Both the position numbers and the translations under genes were made by a program. DNA of 64,000 nt. Origin: Ascidiaceihabitans sp. (lineage in GTDB: Bacteria > Pseudomonadota > Alphaproteobacteria > Rhodobacterales > Rhodobacteraceae). The stretch lies in NCBI GenBank assembly GCA_029251465.1, contig JAQXDI010000087.1:1-64000 (forward strand), in the 5' to 3' direction. Below the pieces are notes generated by a model that saw nothing but the letters and a program-made list of their open reading frames with translations, did no database searches and was not told the origin of the DNA. Shown here piece by piece: positions 36,625 to 45,307 of this stretch. Position 1 is the stretch's first letter. Each line of letters begins with the position of its first letter.

Positions 36625-37689
36625 ATGACCCAATTCCGTCCCCTCACCGTAACCGACATTCACCACACGATCCGCGATGCGGTTGTGCTGACGTTAGAAC
36701 CCGAAAACGCTGATGATTTCGCATTTGTCCAAGGGCAGTATCTGACGTTCAAACAAGACTTTGACGGGACCGAATTGCGGCGCAATTATTCGATCTGCGC
36801 AGGGCTAGATGACGGGAAATTGCAGGTCGGAATCAAACGCGTTGATGGCGGTGCATTTTCGACATTTGCCAATACAGAACTGAATGTCGGCGACACCCTG
36901 CACGCGATGCCGCCTATGGGCAAATTCTATACAGAAATAGAGCCTAACAAGGTCAAGTCATACCTTGGATTTGCTGGCGGATCAGGCGTAACACCCGTTC
37001 TGTCGATCCTAAAAACGGTCCTTACGCGCGAGCCAAACAGCACCTTTACCTTGATCTATGCGAACCGCGCTGTTGGCACGATCATGTTTCGCGAAGAACT
37101 AGAGGATCTCAAGAACACCTACATGGGTCGGTTGACCATCATTCACGTGCTTGAAACCGGCCAAGACATAGATCTGTTCAGCGGTCGTGTCGATCAGGAA
37201 AAGTGCGCAGCACTCTTTAAATCCTGGATCAATATTGCGAGTATAGACACTGCTTTTATCTGTGGACCTGAACCAATGATGCTGGCGATTGTCGACGCAC
37301 TGACGACACATGGGCTGGATAAATCCCAGATAAAATTCGAACTGTTTGGGGCCGGTCAACAAGGGCGACTGGCCAAACAGGCGATCAGTGCACGCAGCGA
37401 AAACGCCAAAGGCACACAGGCAACCGTCAAAATCGAAGGGGCGACCCAAAGCTTTGTTATTCCCAAAGATCAATCCGTGCTAGAGGCCGCGCTTGCCAAC
37501 AACCTGGACGCTCCGTTTGCGTGCAAAGCTGGCGTTTGCTCGACCTGCATCGCCAAGGTCAGCGAAGGCGAATACGAGATGCTCTCCAACCACGCGCTTG
37601 AGGATTACGAGGTCGAGGCGGGTTACGTTCTGACCTGCCAGTGCTACGCGTTGTCTGATAGGCTCGTCGTCGATTACGACCAACATTAA
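36625..37689 (+). CDS. paaE: Phenylacetyl-CoA epoxidase reductase PaaE
   Basis: Transfers electrons from NADPH to the PaaA di-iron centre. The 354-residue protein has an FAD/NAD ferredoxin-reductase part (RRNYSICAG for flavin, GFAGGSGVTPVLSILK for nucleotide) and a C-terminal plant-type 2Fe-2S ferredoxin domain with CKAGVCSTC and the distal cysteine in LTCQC. The ATG at 36625 follows the paaD stop by 4 bases; the frame is open upstream within paaD. Confidence 0.94.
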   Translation: MTQFRPLTVTDIHHTIRDAVVLTLEPENADDFAFVQGQYLTFKQDFDGTELRRNYSICAGLDDGKLQVGIKRVDGGAFSTFANTELNVGDTLHAMPPMGKFYTEIEPNKVKSYLGFAGGSGVTPVLSILKTVLTREPNSTFTLIYANRAVGTIMFREELEDLKNTYMGRLTIIHVLETGQDIDLFSGRVDQEKCAALFKSWINIASIDTAFICGPEPMMLAIVDALTTHGLDKSQIKFELFGAGQQGRLAKQAISARSENAKGTQATVKIEGATQSFVIPKDQSVLEAALANNLDAPFACKAGVCSTCIAKVSEGEYEMLSNHALEDYEVEAGYVLTCQCYALSDRLVVDYDQH

Positions 37690-37699
37690 GGATCACGAA

Positions 37700-39715
37700 A
37701 TGCTGCACGTCCATTCCTACGCCGCCGGTCGGTGGGTTGCCCCGGGATCAGGCGCGCGCACGATCCAGTCGGCAATCACCGGCGAAATCATCGCAGACGC
37801 AGGCAACGACACCTTGGATGTGCAAGCCATGATCGCTTATGGGCGGGATGTTGGTGGCCCGACCTTGCGCGCCATGACGTTTCACGATCGCGCACGAATG
37901 CTAAAGACGCTGGCGCTGCACCTGCGCGACCACCGACAAACACTGTACGACTTGTCATTCAATTCCGGCGGCACGCAGAGCGACCACTTGATCGATGTCG
38001 ATGGCGGGATCGGCACGATGCTGGTCTATGCCTCTAAGGGGCGGCGCGAACTGCCTGACAACCAAGTGTTTCTGGACGGCGATCTGGACCAATTGGGGCG
38101 CACAGGCACATTTATGGGGCACCACATTTGTACGCCGCTGCAAGGCGTTGCAGTACATATCAACGCCTTCAATTTCCCCGTTTGGGGGATGCTGGAAAAA
38201 CTTGCGCCGACCCTTTTGGGTGGCATGCCCGCGATCATAAAACCGGCCACCGCGACCTGTTACGTGACCGAAGCTTGCGTGCGAATTATGCTTCAATCCG
38301 GCATCTTGCCAGACGGCGCACTGCAACTGGTGTCGGGTGGCATCGGCGACATGCTGGACCATCTGGATTGCATGGACGTGGTGACATTCACAGGGTCCGC
38401 CAACACCGCGCTAAAGCTGCGCGGCAACACAAACTTATTGCAAAACTCGGTGCGGTTCACGGCAGAACAGGACAGTCTGAATGCCTCGGTTCTGGGCCCT
38501 GATGCCCTACCCGGGACGCCCGAATTTGATCTGTTCATCAAAGAAGTTCAGCACGAAATGATCACAAAAGCAGGCCAAAAATGCACCGCTGTGCGCCGCA
38601 TCCTTGTGCCGCAAGCTGCAAGTGAGGCGACGATAGATGCGCTTCGGGACAGGCTGGCGAATGTCACACTTGGCGATACGCGCGATAAGAATACGCAGAT
38701 GGGTGCGCTTGTTTCTAATGCGCAGAAATTCGACGTTTTGGACAAGGCAGCCCTGATCGGATCAGAGGCGACGCGCGTGTTTGGCGACCCCGAAAGCCAC
38801 GCAATGTCAGACAGCAAAGGCGCGTTTTTGCCGCCCATGCTGTACCACTGCGCCGATCCGGACAACGCGCAACATGTGCACGACACCGAAGCGTTCGGAC
38901 CTGTTTCGACCATTATGCCCTACCGCGATTTGGCGCACGCCTGCACGCTGCTGAACAAGGGCAAAGGTTCGTTGGTGGCCTCTGTCATCACACGCGACGG
39001 CGATGTGGCGCGCGAAATTGTGAAGCAATCCGCAGCTTTCCACGGGCGGTTATATTTCAACAACCGCGACAGCATGGCCGAGGCGACAGGCCACGGTGCC
39101 CCATTGCCTCACATGGTGCACGGCGGACCCGGGCGCGCAGGTGGCGGCGAGGAATTGGGCGGCGTACGGGCCGTCATGCACTACATGCAGCGCACCGCGA
39201 TCCAAGGCGGCCCCGACATCATCAGCGCGATCGGCGGGAAATGGACACCGGGTGCCAGCGTTCAGGCAGACAAACCGCACCCGTTCACACGCACGTTTCA
39301 AGAGGTGCAAGTCGGCGACACATTGCACACCGACGCCCGCGAAATTACGCTGGACGACATCGAAAAGTTTGCCCATTTCACCGGCGATTTATTCTACGGT
39401 CACATGGACGAAGACGCAGCCAAAGCGAACCCGTTCTTTCCTGGCCGTGTTGCGCACGGATACCTCATTCTCAGCTTTGCGGCCGGCCTGTTTGTGCAAC
39501 CTGATCCGGGTCCCGTTCTGGCCAACACCGGCCTTGATAACCTGCGTTTCATGAAACCCGTACAGCCCGGTGACAGCATCAAAGTGCAGTTGACCGTCAA
39601 GGCAAAAACGCCGCGCAACGACGACTACGGCGAGGTCCGCTGGCACGTCGATGTTCACAACCAAGACGACGACAAAGTAGCCGAATACGAGCTGCTGACA
39701 ATGAACGCTTTCTAG
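37700..39715 (+). CDS. paaZ: PaaZ: oxepin-CoA hydrolase / 3-oxo-5,6-dehydrosuberyl-CoA semialdehyde dehydrogenase
   Basis: A bifunctional ring-opening enzyme of 671 residues. The N-terminal aldehyde dehydrogenase part (about 1-520) has the catalytic cysteine in AGQKCTAVRRI and the substrate stretch HINAFNFPVWGMLEKL. The C-terminal MaoC-like hydratase part (about 535-671) has HFTGDLFYGHMDEDAA and GRVAHGYLILSF, with the Asp and His of the R-hydratase motif. It directly abuts paaX with no gap. Confidence 0.95.
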   Translation: MLHVHSYAAGRWVAPGSGARTIQSAITGEIIADAGNDTLDVQAMIAYGRDVGGPTLRAMTFHDRARMLKTLALHLRDHRQTLYDLSFNSGGTQSDHLIDVDGGIGTMLVYASKGRRELPDNQVFLDGDLDQLGRTGTFMGHHICTPLQGVAVHINAFNFPVWGMLEKLAPTLLGGMPAIIKPATATCYVTEACVRIMLQSGILPDGALQLVSGGIGDMLDHLDCMDVVTFTGSANTALKLRGNTNLLQNSVRFTAEQDSLNASVLGPDALPGTPEFDLFIKEVQHEMITKAGQKCTAVRRILVPQAASEATIDALRDRLANVTLGDTRDKNTQMGALVSNAQKFDVLDKAALIGSEATRVFGDPESHAMSDSKGAFLPPMLYHCADPDNAQHVHDTEAFGPVSTIMPYRDLAHACTLLNKGKGSLVASVITRDGDVAREIVKQSAAFHGRLYFNNRDSMAEATGHGAPLPHMVHGGPGRAGGGEELGGVRAVMHYMQRTAIQGGPDIISAIGGKWTPGASVQADKPHPFTRTFQEVQVGDTLHTDAREITLDDIEKFAHFTGDLFYGHMDEDAAKANPFFPGRVAHGYLILSFAAGLFVQPDPGPVLANTGLDNLRFMKPVQPGDSIKVQLTVKAKTPRNDDYGEVRWHVDVHNQDDDKVAEYELLTMNAF

Positions 39716-40495
39716 ATGGATCACCCTGCACTTGATACGGCTGTCGAACGGCTGACAACTCTTGGGCCGCAACGCGTTTGGTCCCTGTTAGTCACTGTTT
39801 TTGGTGATCTTGCGCAAAATAAAGGTGATGGGATCGATGGGCCCGTTTTGTCTGCCTTGATGGCAGACATGCATATCAAACCCGAAGCGACGCGCGTCGC
39901 GTTGCACCGATTGCGCAACGACAATTGGATCATCTCGGCCAAACACGGACGCACCAGTCGTCACAGCCTGACAGAGCATGGGCGTCAAATCTCAGCCGCT
40001 GCAAATCCACGCATCTACGGGTTGCCTCAGGACATCGTTCAAAGCTGGCAATTGGTCATGTTGGAAAGCACGTCATCGCAGTCACCCGAAGCAATGGAAG
40101 AGCTCGGCTTTGCCCCGCTTATGCCGCGTATTTATGTCGGAGCCGGTGATGCCATCCCGCCAAAAGACACGCTGACATTACCCGCAGCATCCGTTCCTGC
40201 GTGGTTAAGTGCGCAATTTGAACCAAAGGATCTTGTTCAGGATTACGCCGCGTTGCACAGCACATTGATCCAGCTGGATCAGGCGCTGAGCAAAGATCAC
40301 AAACTGAACCCAAGACAAGCTGCAGTCCTGCGTTGTGCCATCGTGCACAGTTGGCGCCGTCTGGTTTTGCGCCATCCGAATTTGCCAAGACAGCTGTATT
40401 CAGACGATTGGCGCGGGCATGATTGCCGGGTTTTGGTGATGTCCCTTTTGACCCGGTTGCCTAGGCCTGTGCTCAGCGAAGTTGCACTTGGTTAA
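39716..40495 (+). CDS. paaX: PaaX family transcriptional repressor
   Basis: A 259-residue repressor of the phenylacetate genes, normally released by phenylacetyl-CoA. The winged-helix DNA-binding part is at about residues 40-95 (KPEATRVALHRLRNDNWI, RTSRHSLTEHG), followed by the PaaX-specific region and C-terminal QLYSDDWRGHDCR. It begins immediately after the paaZ stop, making it the last gene of the unit. Confidence 0.9.
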   Translation: MDHPALDTAVERLTTLGPQRVWSLLVTVFGDLAQNKGDGIDGPVLSALMADMHIKPEATRVALHRLRNDNWIISAKHGRTSRHSLTEHGRQISAAANPRIYGLPQDIVQSWQLVMLESTSSQSPEAMEELGFAPLMPRIYVGAGDAIPPKDTLTLPAASVPAWLSAQFEPKDLVQDYAALHSTLIQLDQALSKDHKLNPRQAAVLRCAIVHSWRRLVLRHPNLPRQLYSDDWRGHDCRVLVMSLLTRLPRPVLSEVALG

Positions 40496-40552
40496 GTCAC
40501 GTTCCTGAACCCAGTGCTTTTCCACCGGACAAACCCGCGCTATAGCGGTGAC

Positions 40553-41167
40553 ATGACAAATCATCTTTACATATCCGACCTGCCCGACGGGCTTGATCTA
40601 GGACCCGAAGTCGCCATCGATTGTGAAACCATGGGCCTGCACCCCCACCGCGATCGATTGTGTGTTGTGCAGCTGTCAAACGGTGACGGGAACGCGCACA
40701 TCGTGCAGATCAAAAAGGGCCAGACCGACGCGCCCAATCTGTGCAAAATGCTGACTGATCCAAATTTGCTCAAGCTGTTTCATTTCGGACGCTTTGACAT
40801 TGCGGCGATGCAAAACGCGTTTGGCGTAGTGACCGCACCGGTCTATTGCACCAAGATCGCCAGCCGTTTGATCCGCACGTATACCGACCGGCACGGGTTG
40901 AAAAATCTGCTACAAGAATTGCTGAGCGTCGACGTTTCCAAACAGCAGCAATCCAGTGATTGGGGCGCGGATCAACTTACCAAAGCGCAGCTGGAATATG
41001 CTGCATCTGACGTGTTGTACCTGCACAGATTGCGTGACGAACTGAACAAGCGGCTGATCCGCGAAGGTCGCATGGAAGTCGCGCAAGCCTGTTTTGATTT
41101 CTTGCCCATGCGCTCCAACCTGGATCTGATCGGCTGGCCTGAGACGGATATTTTTGCGCACTCATGA
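40553..41167 (+). CDS. rnd: Ribonuclease D family 3'-5' exonuclease
   Basis: A DEDD-type exonuclease involved in RNA 3' trimming. At 204 residues it has only the exonuclease domain, lacking the HRDC domains of enteric RNase D; this short form is common in alphaproteobacteria. Visible motifs are DCETMG, HFGRFDIAAM and YAASDVLYL. The ATG at 40553 is preferred, as the frame continues 39 bases upstream without a ribosome site. It overlaps kdsD as ATGA. Confidence 0.9.
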   Translation: MTNHLYISDLPDGLDLGPEVAIDCETMGLHPHRDRLCVVQLSNGDGNAHIVQIKKGQTDAPNLCKMLTDPNLLKLFHFGRFDIAAMQNAFGVVTAPVYCTKIASRLIRTYTDRHGLKNLLQELLSVDVSKQQQSSDWGADQLTKAQLEYAASDVLYLHRLRDELNKRLIREGRMEVAQACFDFLPMRSNLDLIGWPETDIFAHS

Positions 41168-42129
41168 GCACCCAAACTCCATACCGCGACACCGCCCGCC
41201 GCGTGATCGAAGCTGAGGCTGACGCCCTGCGCGTCTTGGCCGCAAATCTGGATGACCGGTTCGCAGATGCGGTGATAAAGCTGCTAGAATCCAAGGGTCG
41301 TGTGATTGTCACGGGTATCGGAAAATCAGGGCATATCGCGCGCAAAATTGCCGCAACTTTGGCCAGCACCGGAACACCCGCGCAATTTGTGCACCCAGCT
41401 GAGGCAAGCCATGGCGATCTGGGCATGATCACCAGCGCCGACATTGTAATCGGGATTTCCAATTCGGGTGAAGCGCCAGAATTGGCGAACCTCGTCGCCT
41501 ACACCCGCCGCTTTGACATCCCATTGATTGCGATCACCAAGGCCGAAAACAGCAGTTTAGGGTCACAATCGGACATCGTTTTGCTGCTGCCAGACTTGGG
41601 CGAGGCCTGCGGAACAGGTGTCGTGCCGACCACATCCACGACGCTAACGCTCGCGATGGGTGACGCGCTTGCCGTCGCCTTGATGGAACACCGCGCCTTT
41701 ACGCCGGAACACTTCCGCGACTTTCACCCAGGCGGAAAACTTGGCGCGCAGCTTAGTTTGGTAAACGATTTGATGCACGCAGGCGATGCTCTGCCATTGG
41801 TGCATTTGGGCACGCCAATGTCCGATGCGTTGATCGAAATCAGCCAAAAAGGGTTCGGCGTAGTTGGCGTCGTAAACAACGACGGCACCTTGGTCGGGAT
41901 CGTCACCGACGGCGATTTGCGCCGGCATATGGACGGGCTTTTGTCGCTTACCGCCCAAGACGTCATGACCAAAGCACCAACAACAATCACACCCCAATCA
42001 CTGGCTGAAAAAGCCGTGCACATCATGAACGACCGTAAGATCACTTGCTTGTTTGTCGTGCCCCAAGACACTGGCGCGCCGACCGGATTGCTGCACATCC
42101 ATGACTGCCTTCGCGTCGGGCTGGGCTAG
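41164..42129 (+). CDS. kdsD: Arabinose-5-phosphate isomerase (KpsF/GutQ family)
   Basis: Makes D-arabinose 5-phosphate, the first KDO precursor for lipopolysaccharide. The 321-residue protein has a SIS domain (GIGKSGHIARKIAATLAS, HPAEASHGDLGM) and two C-terminal CBS domains (from about residue 205). It sits in front of lptC-lptA-lptB, the normal order in many proteobacteria. Confidence 0.93.
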   Translation: MSTQTPYRDTARRVIEAEADALRVLAANLDDRFADAVIKLLESKGRVIVTGIGKSGHIARKIAATLASTGTPAQFVHPAEASHGDLGMITSADIVIGISNSGEAPELANLVAYTRRFDIPLIAITKAENSSLGSQSDIVLLLPDLGEACGTGVVPTTSTTLTLAMGDALAVALMEHRAFTPEHFRDFHPGGKLGAQLSLVNDLMHAGDALPLVHLGTPMSDALIEISQKGFGVVGVVNNDGTLVGIVTDGDLRRHMDGLLSLTAQDVMTKAPTTITPQSLAEKAVHIMNDRKITCLFVVPQDTGAPTGLLHIHDCLRVGLG

Positions 42130-42132
42130 AAA

Positions 42133-42732
42133 ATGGACCGCTATTCACGGATGGTAGCGTGGTTAAAAGTGCTGCTACCTTTGATGGCGTTGGGTCTGCT
42201 TTCGACCCTTTTCCTGCTATCGCGAAGCATTGATCCCACAGCGGAAATTCCGTTTGCTGACTCAGAAATTCAGGACAGGTTGCGCGATCAGAAAATCACT
42301 GGGCCTTTCTTTTCGGGTTCAACCGTTGGCGGTGATCAAATTTCATTTTCGGCAGCAAAAATGGGCACCGCAGAAAATAGTGGAAACACGAAAGCAGACA
42401 ATATTTCCGCGCAAATCGACTTGGCTTCAGGGTCAAGAATCGTATTTTTTGCCGACCAAGGGATCGTCAATCTGGCCGAAGACCAATCCGTCTTGACTGG
42501 TAACGTGCTAATCACCACATCATCAGGGTACAAAATTAACTCTGACAAATTGGTCGCTGCAATGTCCGCTCTGAGCGTAGAATCACCCAAAGACGTCACG
42601 GCAATTGGCCCGATCGGGACTTTGACCGCGGGTGCGATGCGCTTGAATGCCCCTGAAAGCAACGGAAACGCCCAATTGGTTTTTACTAATGGCGTGAAAC
42701 TGATATACCTGCCTCAAATGATAGAAGAATGA
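42133..42732 (+). CDS. lptC: LPS export ABC transporter periplasmic protein LptC
   Basis: An inner-membrane-anchored bridge protein of LPS export, 199 residues. A single transmembrane helix (LKVLLPLMALGLLSTLFLL) is followed by a periplasmic LptC/OstA-like beta-jellyroll with DQGIVNLAEDQSVLTGNVLIT. It overlaps lptA by 4 bases. Confidence 0.88.
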   Translation: MDRYSRMVAWLKVLLPLMALGLLSTLFLLSRSIDPTAEIPFADSEIQDRLRDQKITGPFFSGSTVGGDQISFSAAKMGTAENSGNTKADNISAQIDLASGSRIVFFADQGIVNLAEDQSVLTGNVLITTSSGYKINSDKLVAAMSALSVESPKDVTAIGPIGTLTAGAMRLNAPESNGNAQLVFTNGVKLIYLPQMIEE

Positions 42733-43226
42733 TAACTGTGACCCTTTTGCGCCCTTTAGTTTTTTGTTTGGCTCTTTTCAGTGCCGCTCCTGTTTTTGCT
42801 CAAGGGACGAACGTCGCTTTTGGCACGATCCGGCAAGATACCACCGCCCCTGTCGAGGTGACGGCTGACAATCTTTCTGTCGATCAATCAAATGGAACCG
42901 CCATTTTTGTTGGTAATGTATTGATTGGCCAAGGCGACTTACGTCTTTCTGCGGCCAAGGTTCTGGTGGTTTATCGCGACCAAAACGTAGGCATCTCACG
43001 CCTCGAAGCGTCCGGTGGCGTGACCCTGGTATCCGGCCTCGATGCGGCCGAAGCGCAACGCGCGGATTATGACATTGATTCGGGTACCATTGTGATGACT
43101 GGCGACGTTTTGCTGACCCAAGGGCCAAGTGCGCTGACATCCGAGAAAATGACCGTGAACTTACGTGACGGCACCGCGCAAATGTCGGGTCGCGTCAAAA
43201 CGATCCTGAACACCGGCAAAAACTAG
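42729..43226 (+). CDS. lptA: LPS transport periplasmic protein LptA (OstA-like)
   Basis: The periplasmic bridge protein carrying LPS between membranes, 165 residues. A signal peptide ([19 protein letters not shown]) precedes an OstA domain with [21 protein letters not shown]. Its stop overlaps the GTG start of lptB by one base. Confidence 0.9.
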   Translation: MITVTLLRPLVFCLALFSAAPVFAQGTNVAFGTIRQDTTAPVEVTADNLSVDQSNGTAIFVGNVLIGQGDLRLSAAKVLVVYRDQNVGISRLEASGGVTLVSGLDAAEAQRADYDIDSGTIVMTGDVLLTQGPSALTSEKMTVNLRDGTAQMSGRVKTILNTGKN

Positions 43227-43984
43227 TGGCCAAGCCTAACCTTAAAATTGCCGGCGGCGAGTCTGGCTTGCGCATCGAACACTTGCGTAAATCCTATCGC
43301 AAAAAGGTCGTAATCCGCGATTTTTCGATGCATTTAAACCGGGGCGAAGTTGTCGCGTTACTGGGCCCGAACGGCTCTGGCAAAACCACGACGTTCTATT
43401 CTATTGCCGGTTTGGTCACGCCAGAAGGTGGCAAAGTTACGGTTGATGGCACCGATGTCACCACCTTGCCGATGTATCGCCGCGCCCAGTTGGGCATCGG
43501 ATATTTACCCCAAGAGATGAGTATTTTTCGCGGGCTTAGCGTCCAAGACAACATCAGCGCTATTCTCGACATCACCATCAAGCACCGTCAAAAACGCCGC
43601 GAACGACTCGAAGAATTGCTATCCGAATTCTCTATCGAACACTTGCGGCGTGCTTCCGCTATGGCGCTTTCAGGCGGCGAACGTCGGCGCGTAGAAATTG
43701 CGCGATGTTTAGCCGCAGACCCCAATTACTTGCTGCTGGACGAGCCGTTTGCCGGCGTCGATCCTATTTCGGTGGGCGATATTCGCCACCTCGTTTCAGA
43801 CCTAAAAAAACGTGGCATCGGCGTGCTGATCACTGACCATAACGTACGGGAAACATTGGAAATTGTGGACCGTGCGTATATTTTGCACGACGGCAAAGTT
43901 CTCATGTCTGGCTCGCCAGAAGAGGTTGTACAAAACGAAAATGTACGCCGCGTTTATCTAGGCGAAAATTTTCGCATCTCCTAA
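43226..43984 (+). CDS. lptB: LPS export ABC transporter ATP-binding protein LptB
   Basis: The ATPase powering LPS extraction, 252 residues. Walker [14 protein letters not shown], signature [13 protein letters not shown] and Walker [14 protein letters not shown] are intact. It starts with GTG at 43226. It is followed by a 250-base gap where many relatives have rpoN. Confidence 0.95.
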   Translation: MAKPNLKIAGGESGLRIEHLRKSYRKKVVIRDFSMHLNRGEVVALLGPNGSGKTTTFYSIAGLVTPEGGKVTVDGTDVTTLPMYRRAQLGIGYLPQEMSIFRGLSVQDNISAILDITIKHRQKRRERLEELLSEFSIEHLRRASAMALSGGERRRVEIARCLAADPNYLLLDEPFAGVDPISVGDIRHLVSDLKKRGIGVLITDHNVRETLEIVDRAYILHDGKVLMSGSPEEVVQNENVRRVYLGENFRIS

Positions 43985-44035
43985 GATGGTCCGTCAAATC
44001 TGACGTAATTTCCCGATATCCTGCACCACTTTTGA

Positions 44036-44065
44036 TTGACACATGCCTGTCATATCGTGCTCAAT
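44036..44065 (+). promoter_or_regulatory. Possible sigma-70 promoter upstream of hpf
   Basis: A perfect TTGACA (44036-44041) is followed at 18 bases by CTCAAT, a weak -10. It lies in the 250-base region between lptB and hpf, which otherwise holds a short open frame and hairpins TGGCCC/GGGCCA (44106-44125) and GACCC/GGGTC (44182-44195). The transcription start may differ. Confidence 0.35.
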
Positions 44066-44071
44066 AGCGTC

Positions 44072-44167
44072 ATGGCAAAACTGTTGTCACTGTTTGAATA
44101 TGACTTGGCCCTGATCACGGGGCCAGTCCTTAGACAACCAACTGAAATGTCATTCCTGCGAAACTAG
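44072..44167 (+). CDS. Candidate 31-residue small protein upstream of hpf
   Basis: A short frame MAKLLSLFEYDLALITGPVL and eleven further residues, ending at TAG 44165-44167. It lies downstream of a TTGACA element, has no obvious ribosome site, and overlaps the hairpin at 44106-44125. It may be a leader peptide, or chance. Confidence 0.2.
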   Translation: MAKLLSLFEYDLALITGPVLRQPTEMSFLRN

Positions 44168-44234
44168 ACCGAACCGAACGTGACCCGTCTGGGTCCCGTC
44201 CGGCTTATGTTTTCGCCTAATAAATGGAGAAAGA

Positions 44235-44801
44235 ATGCGGTATCAAATCAGCGGCAAACAAATTGACATTGGCACGGCTCTGCAAACGCATGTGCAGACT
44301 AAGTTAGACGGCATCGTTCAAAAATACGCCGGCCGACCGACAGACGCGAATGTGGTTTTTTCAAAATCAGCGCATGAATATAATTGCGAAGTGACGGTTC
44401 ACCTCTCAACCGGTTTGAATGCGTCAGCCAAGGCAAAAGAAACCGAGATTTACGCCGCTTTCGATTCGTGTAGCGCAAAGATGGAAAAACAGCTTCGTCG
44501 CTACAAGCGTCGCTTGAAGGACCACCACAAGGACCGCTCACAACCAGTTGAACTTTTCAGCGCTTCCTCTTATATCCTCGCTTCAGACGCAGCCAGCTCT
44601 GACGAGGTCGAGCCGGAAACGCTGCAGCCAATTATCGTGGCCGAGATGGAAACCAACATCCCATCCCTTTCCGTAGGCGAAGCGGTTATGCAGATGGAAT
44701 TGGCGGGCGCACCGGTGTTGGTGTTCCGCAACGAAGGCAAAGACGGGGTTAACGTGGTGTATCGTCGCGAAGACGGCAACATCGGATGGATTGACCCTTA
44801 A
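44235..44801 (+). CDS. hpf: Ribosome hibernation-promoting factor (long form HPF)
   Basis: Binds 70S ribosomes and drives dimerisation during slow growth. The 188-residue protein has the N-terminal S30AE domain (RYQISGKQIDIGTALQTHVQ, MEKQLRRYKRRLKDH) and the C-terminal dimerisation domain (SVGEAVMQMELAGAPVLVF, VYRREDGNIGWIDP), which makes it the long form. AATGGAGAAAGA precedes the ATG. It is followed by ptsN after 41 bases. Confidence 0.93.
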   Translation: MRYQISGKQIDIGTALQTHVQTKLDGIVQKYAGRPTDANVVFSKSAHEYNCEVTVHLSTGLNASAKAKETEIYAAFDSCSAKMEKQLRRYKRRLKDHHKDRSQPVELFSASSYILASDAASSDEVEPETLQPIIVAEMETNIPSLSVGEAVMQMELAGAPVLVFRNEGKDGVNVVYRREDGNIGWIDP

Positions 44802-44842
44802 ATCCCTGGCGTAGAACGCGCCCGAAACGAAGTGCGAGCAGA

Positions 44843-45307
44843 ATGAATTTTGCCAAACTGATACAACCGGATGCGGTCAAGGTTGTGACCTCTGCATCCA
44901 GCAAAAAGCGGTTGTTGCACAGCATCAGCGAATTGGCGCATAGCGCTTATGGGCTGGATGTTGCTGTTGTCAGCGATGCTTTGCTCGCACGCGAAGCGTT
45001 GGGGCCAACGGGTGTTGGCCACGGCGTCGCATTACCACACGCGCGTATCGAAGGTCTGGAAAGCGTTCTTGGTGTATTTGTTCTGTTGGACAAACCAATC
45101 GACTTTTCGTCCGTAGATCGTCAGCCGGTTGATATTGCTTTTGCTTTGTTCGCACCCGAGCAAGCCGGTGTTGAACACCTCAAGGCATTGGCATTGGTTT
45201 CTCGGACTCTCCGGGATTCGTCAATTTGCGCAAAATTGCGCGCAAATCCAGATCCGACCAAATTGTTCGCGATTCTGGCAGAAAACCAGTCTGCACAGGC
45301 GGCCTAA
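44843..45307 (+). CDS. ptsN: PTS IIA-like nitrogen regulatory protein PtsN
   Basis: EIIA(Ntr) of the nitrogen phosphotransferase system, 154 residues. The phosphorylated histidine lies in GHGVALPHARIEG. It regulates potassium and nitrogen responses in relatives. Its stop shares CTAA (45304-45307) with the sulfotransferase gene on the other strand. Confidence 0.93.
   Translation: MNFAKLIQPDAVKVVTSASSKKRLLHSISELAHSAYGLDVAVVSDALLAREALGPTGVGHGVALPHARIEGLESVLGVFVLLDKPIDFSSVDRQPVDIAFALFAPEQAGVEHLKALALVSRTLRDSSICAKLRANPDPTKLFAILAENQSAQAA

Noticed and set aside
44182-44195. Small hairpin GACCC/GGGTC before hpf
   Set aside because: Only a five-base stem without a T run; too weak to call a terminator or riboswitch.
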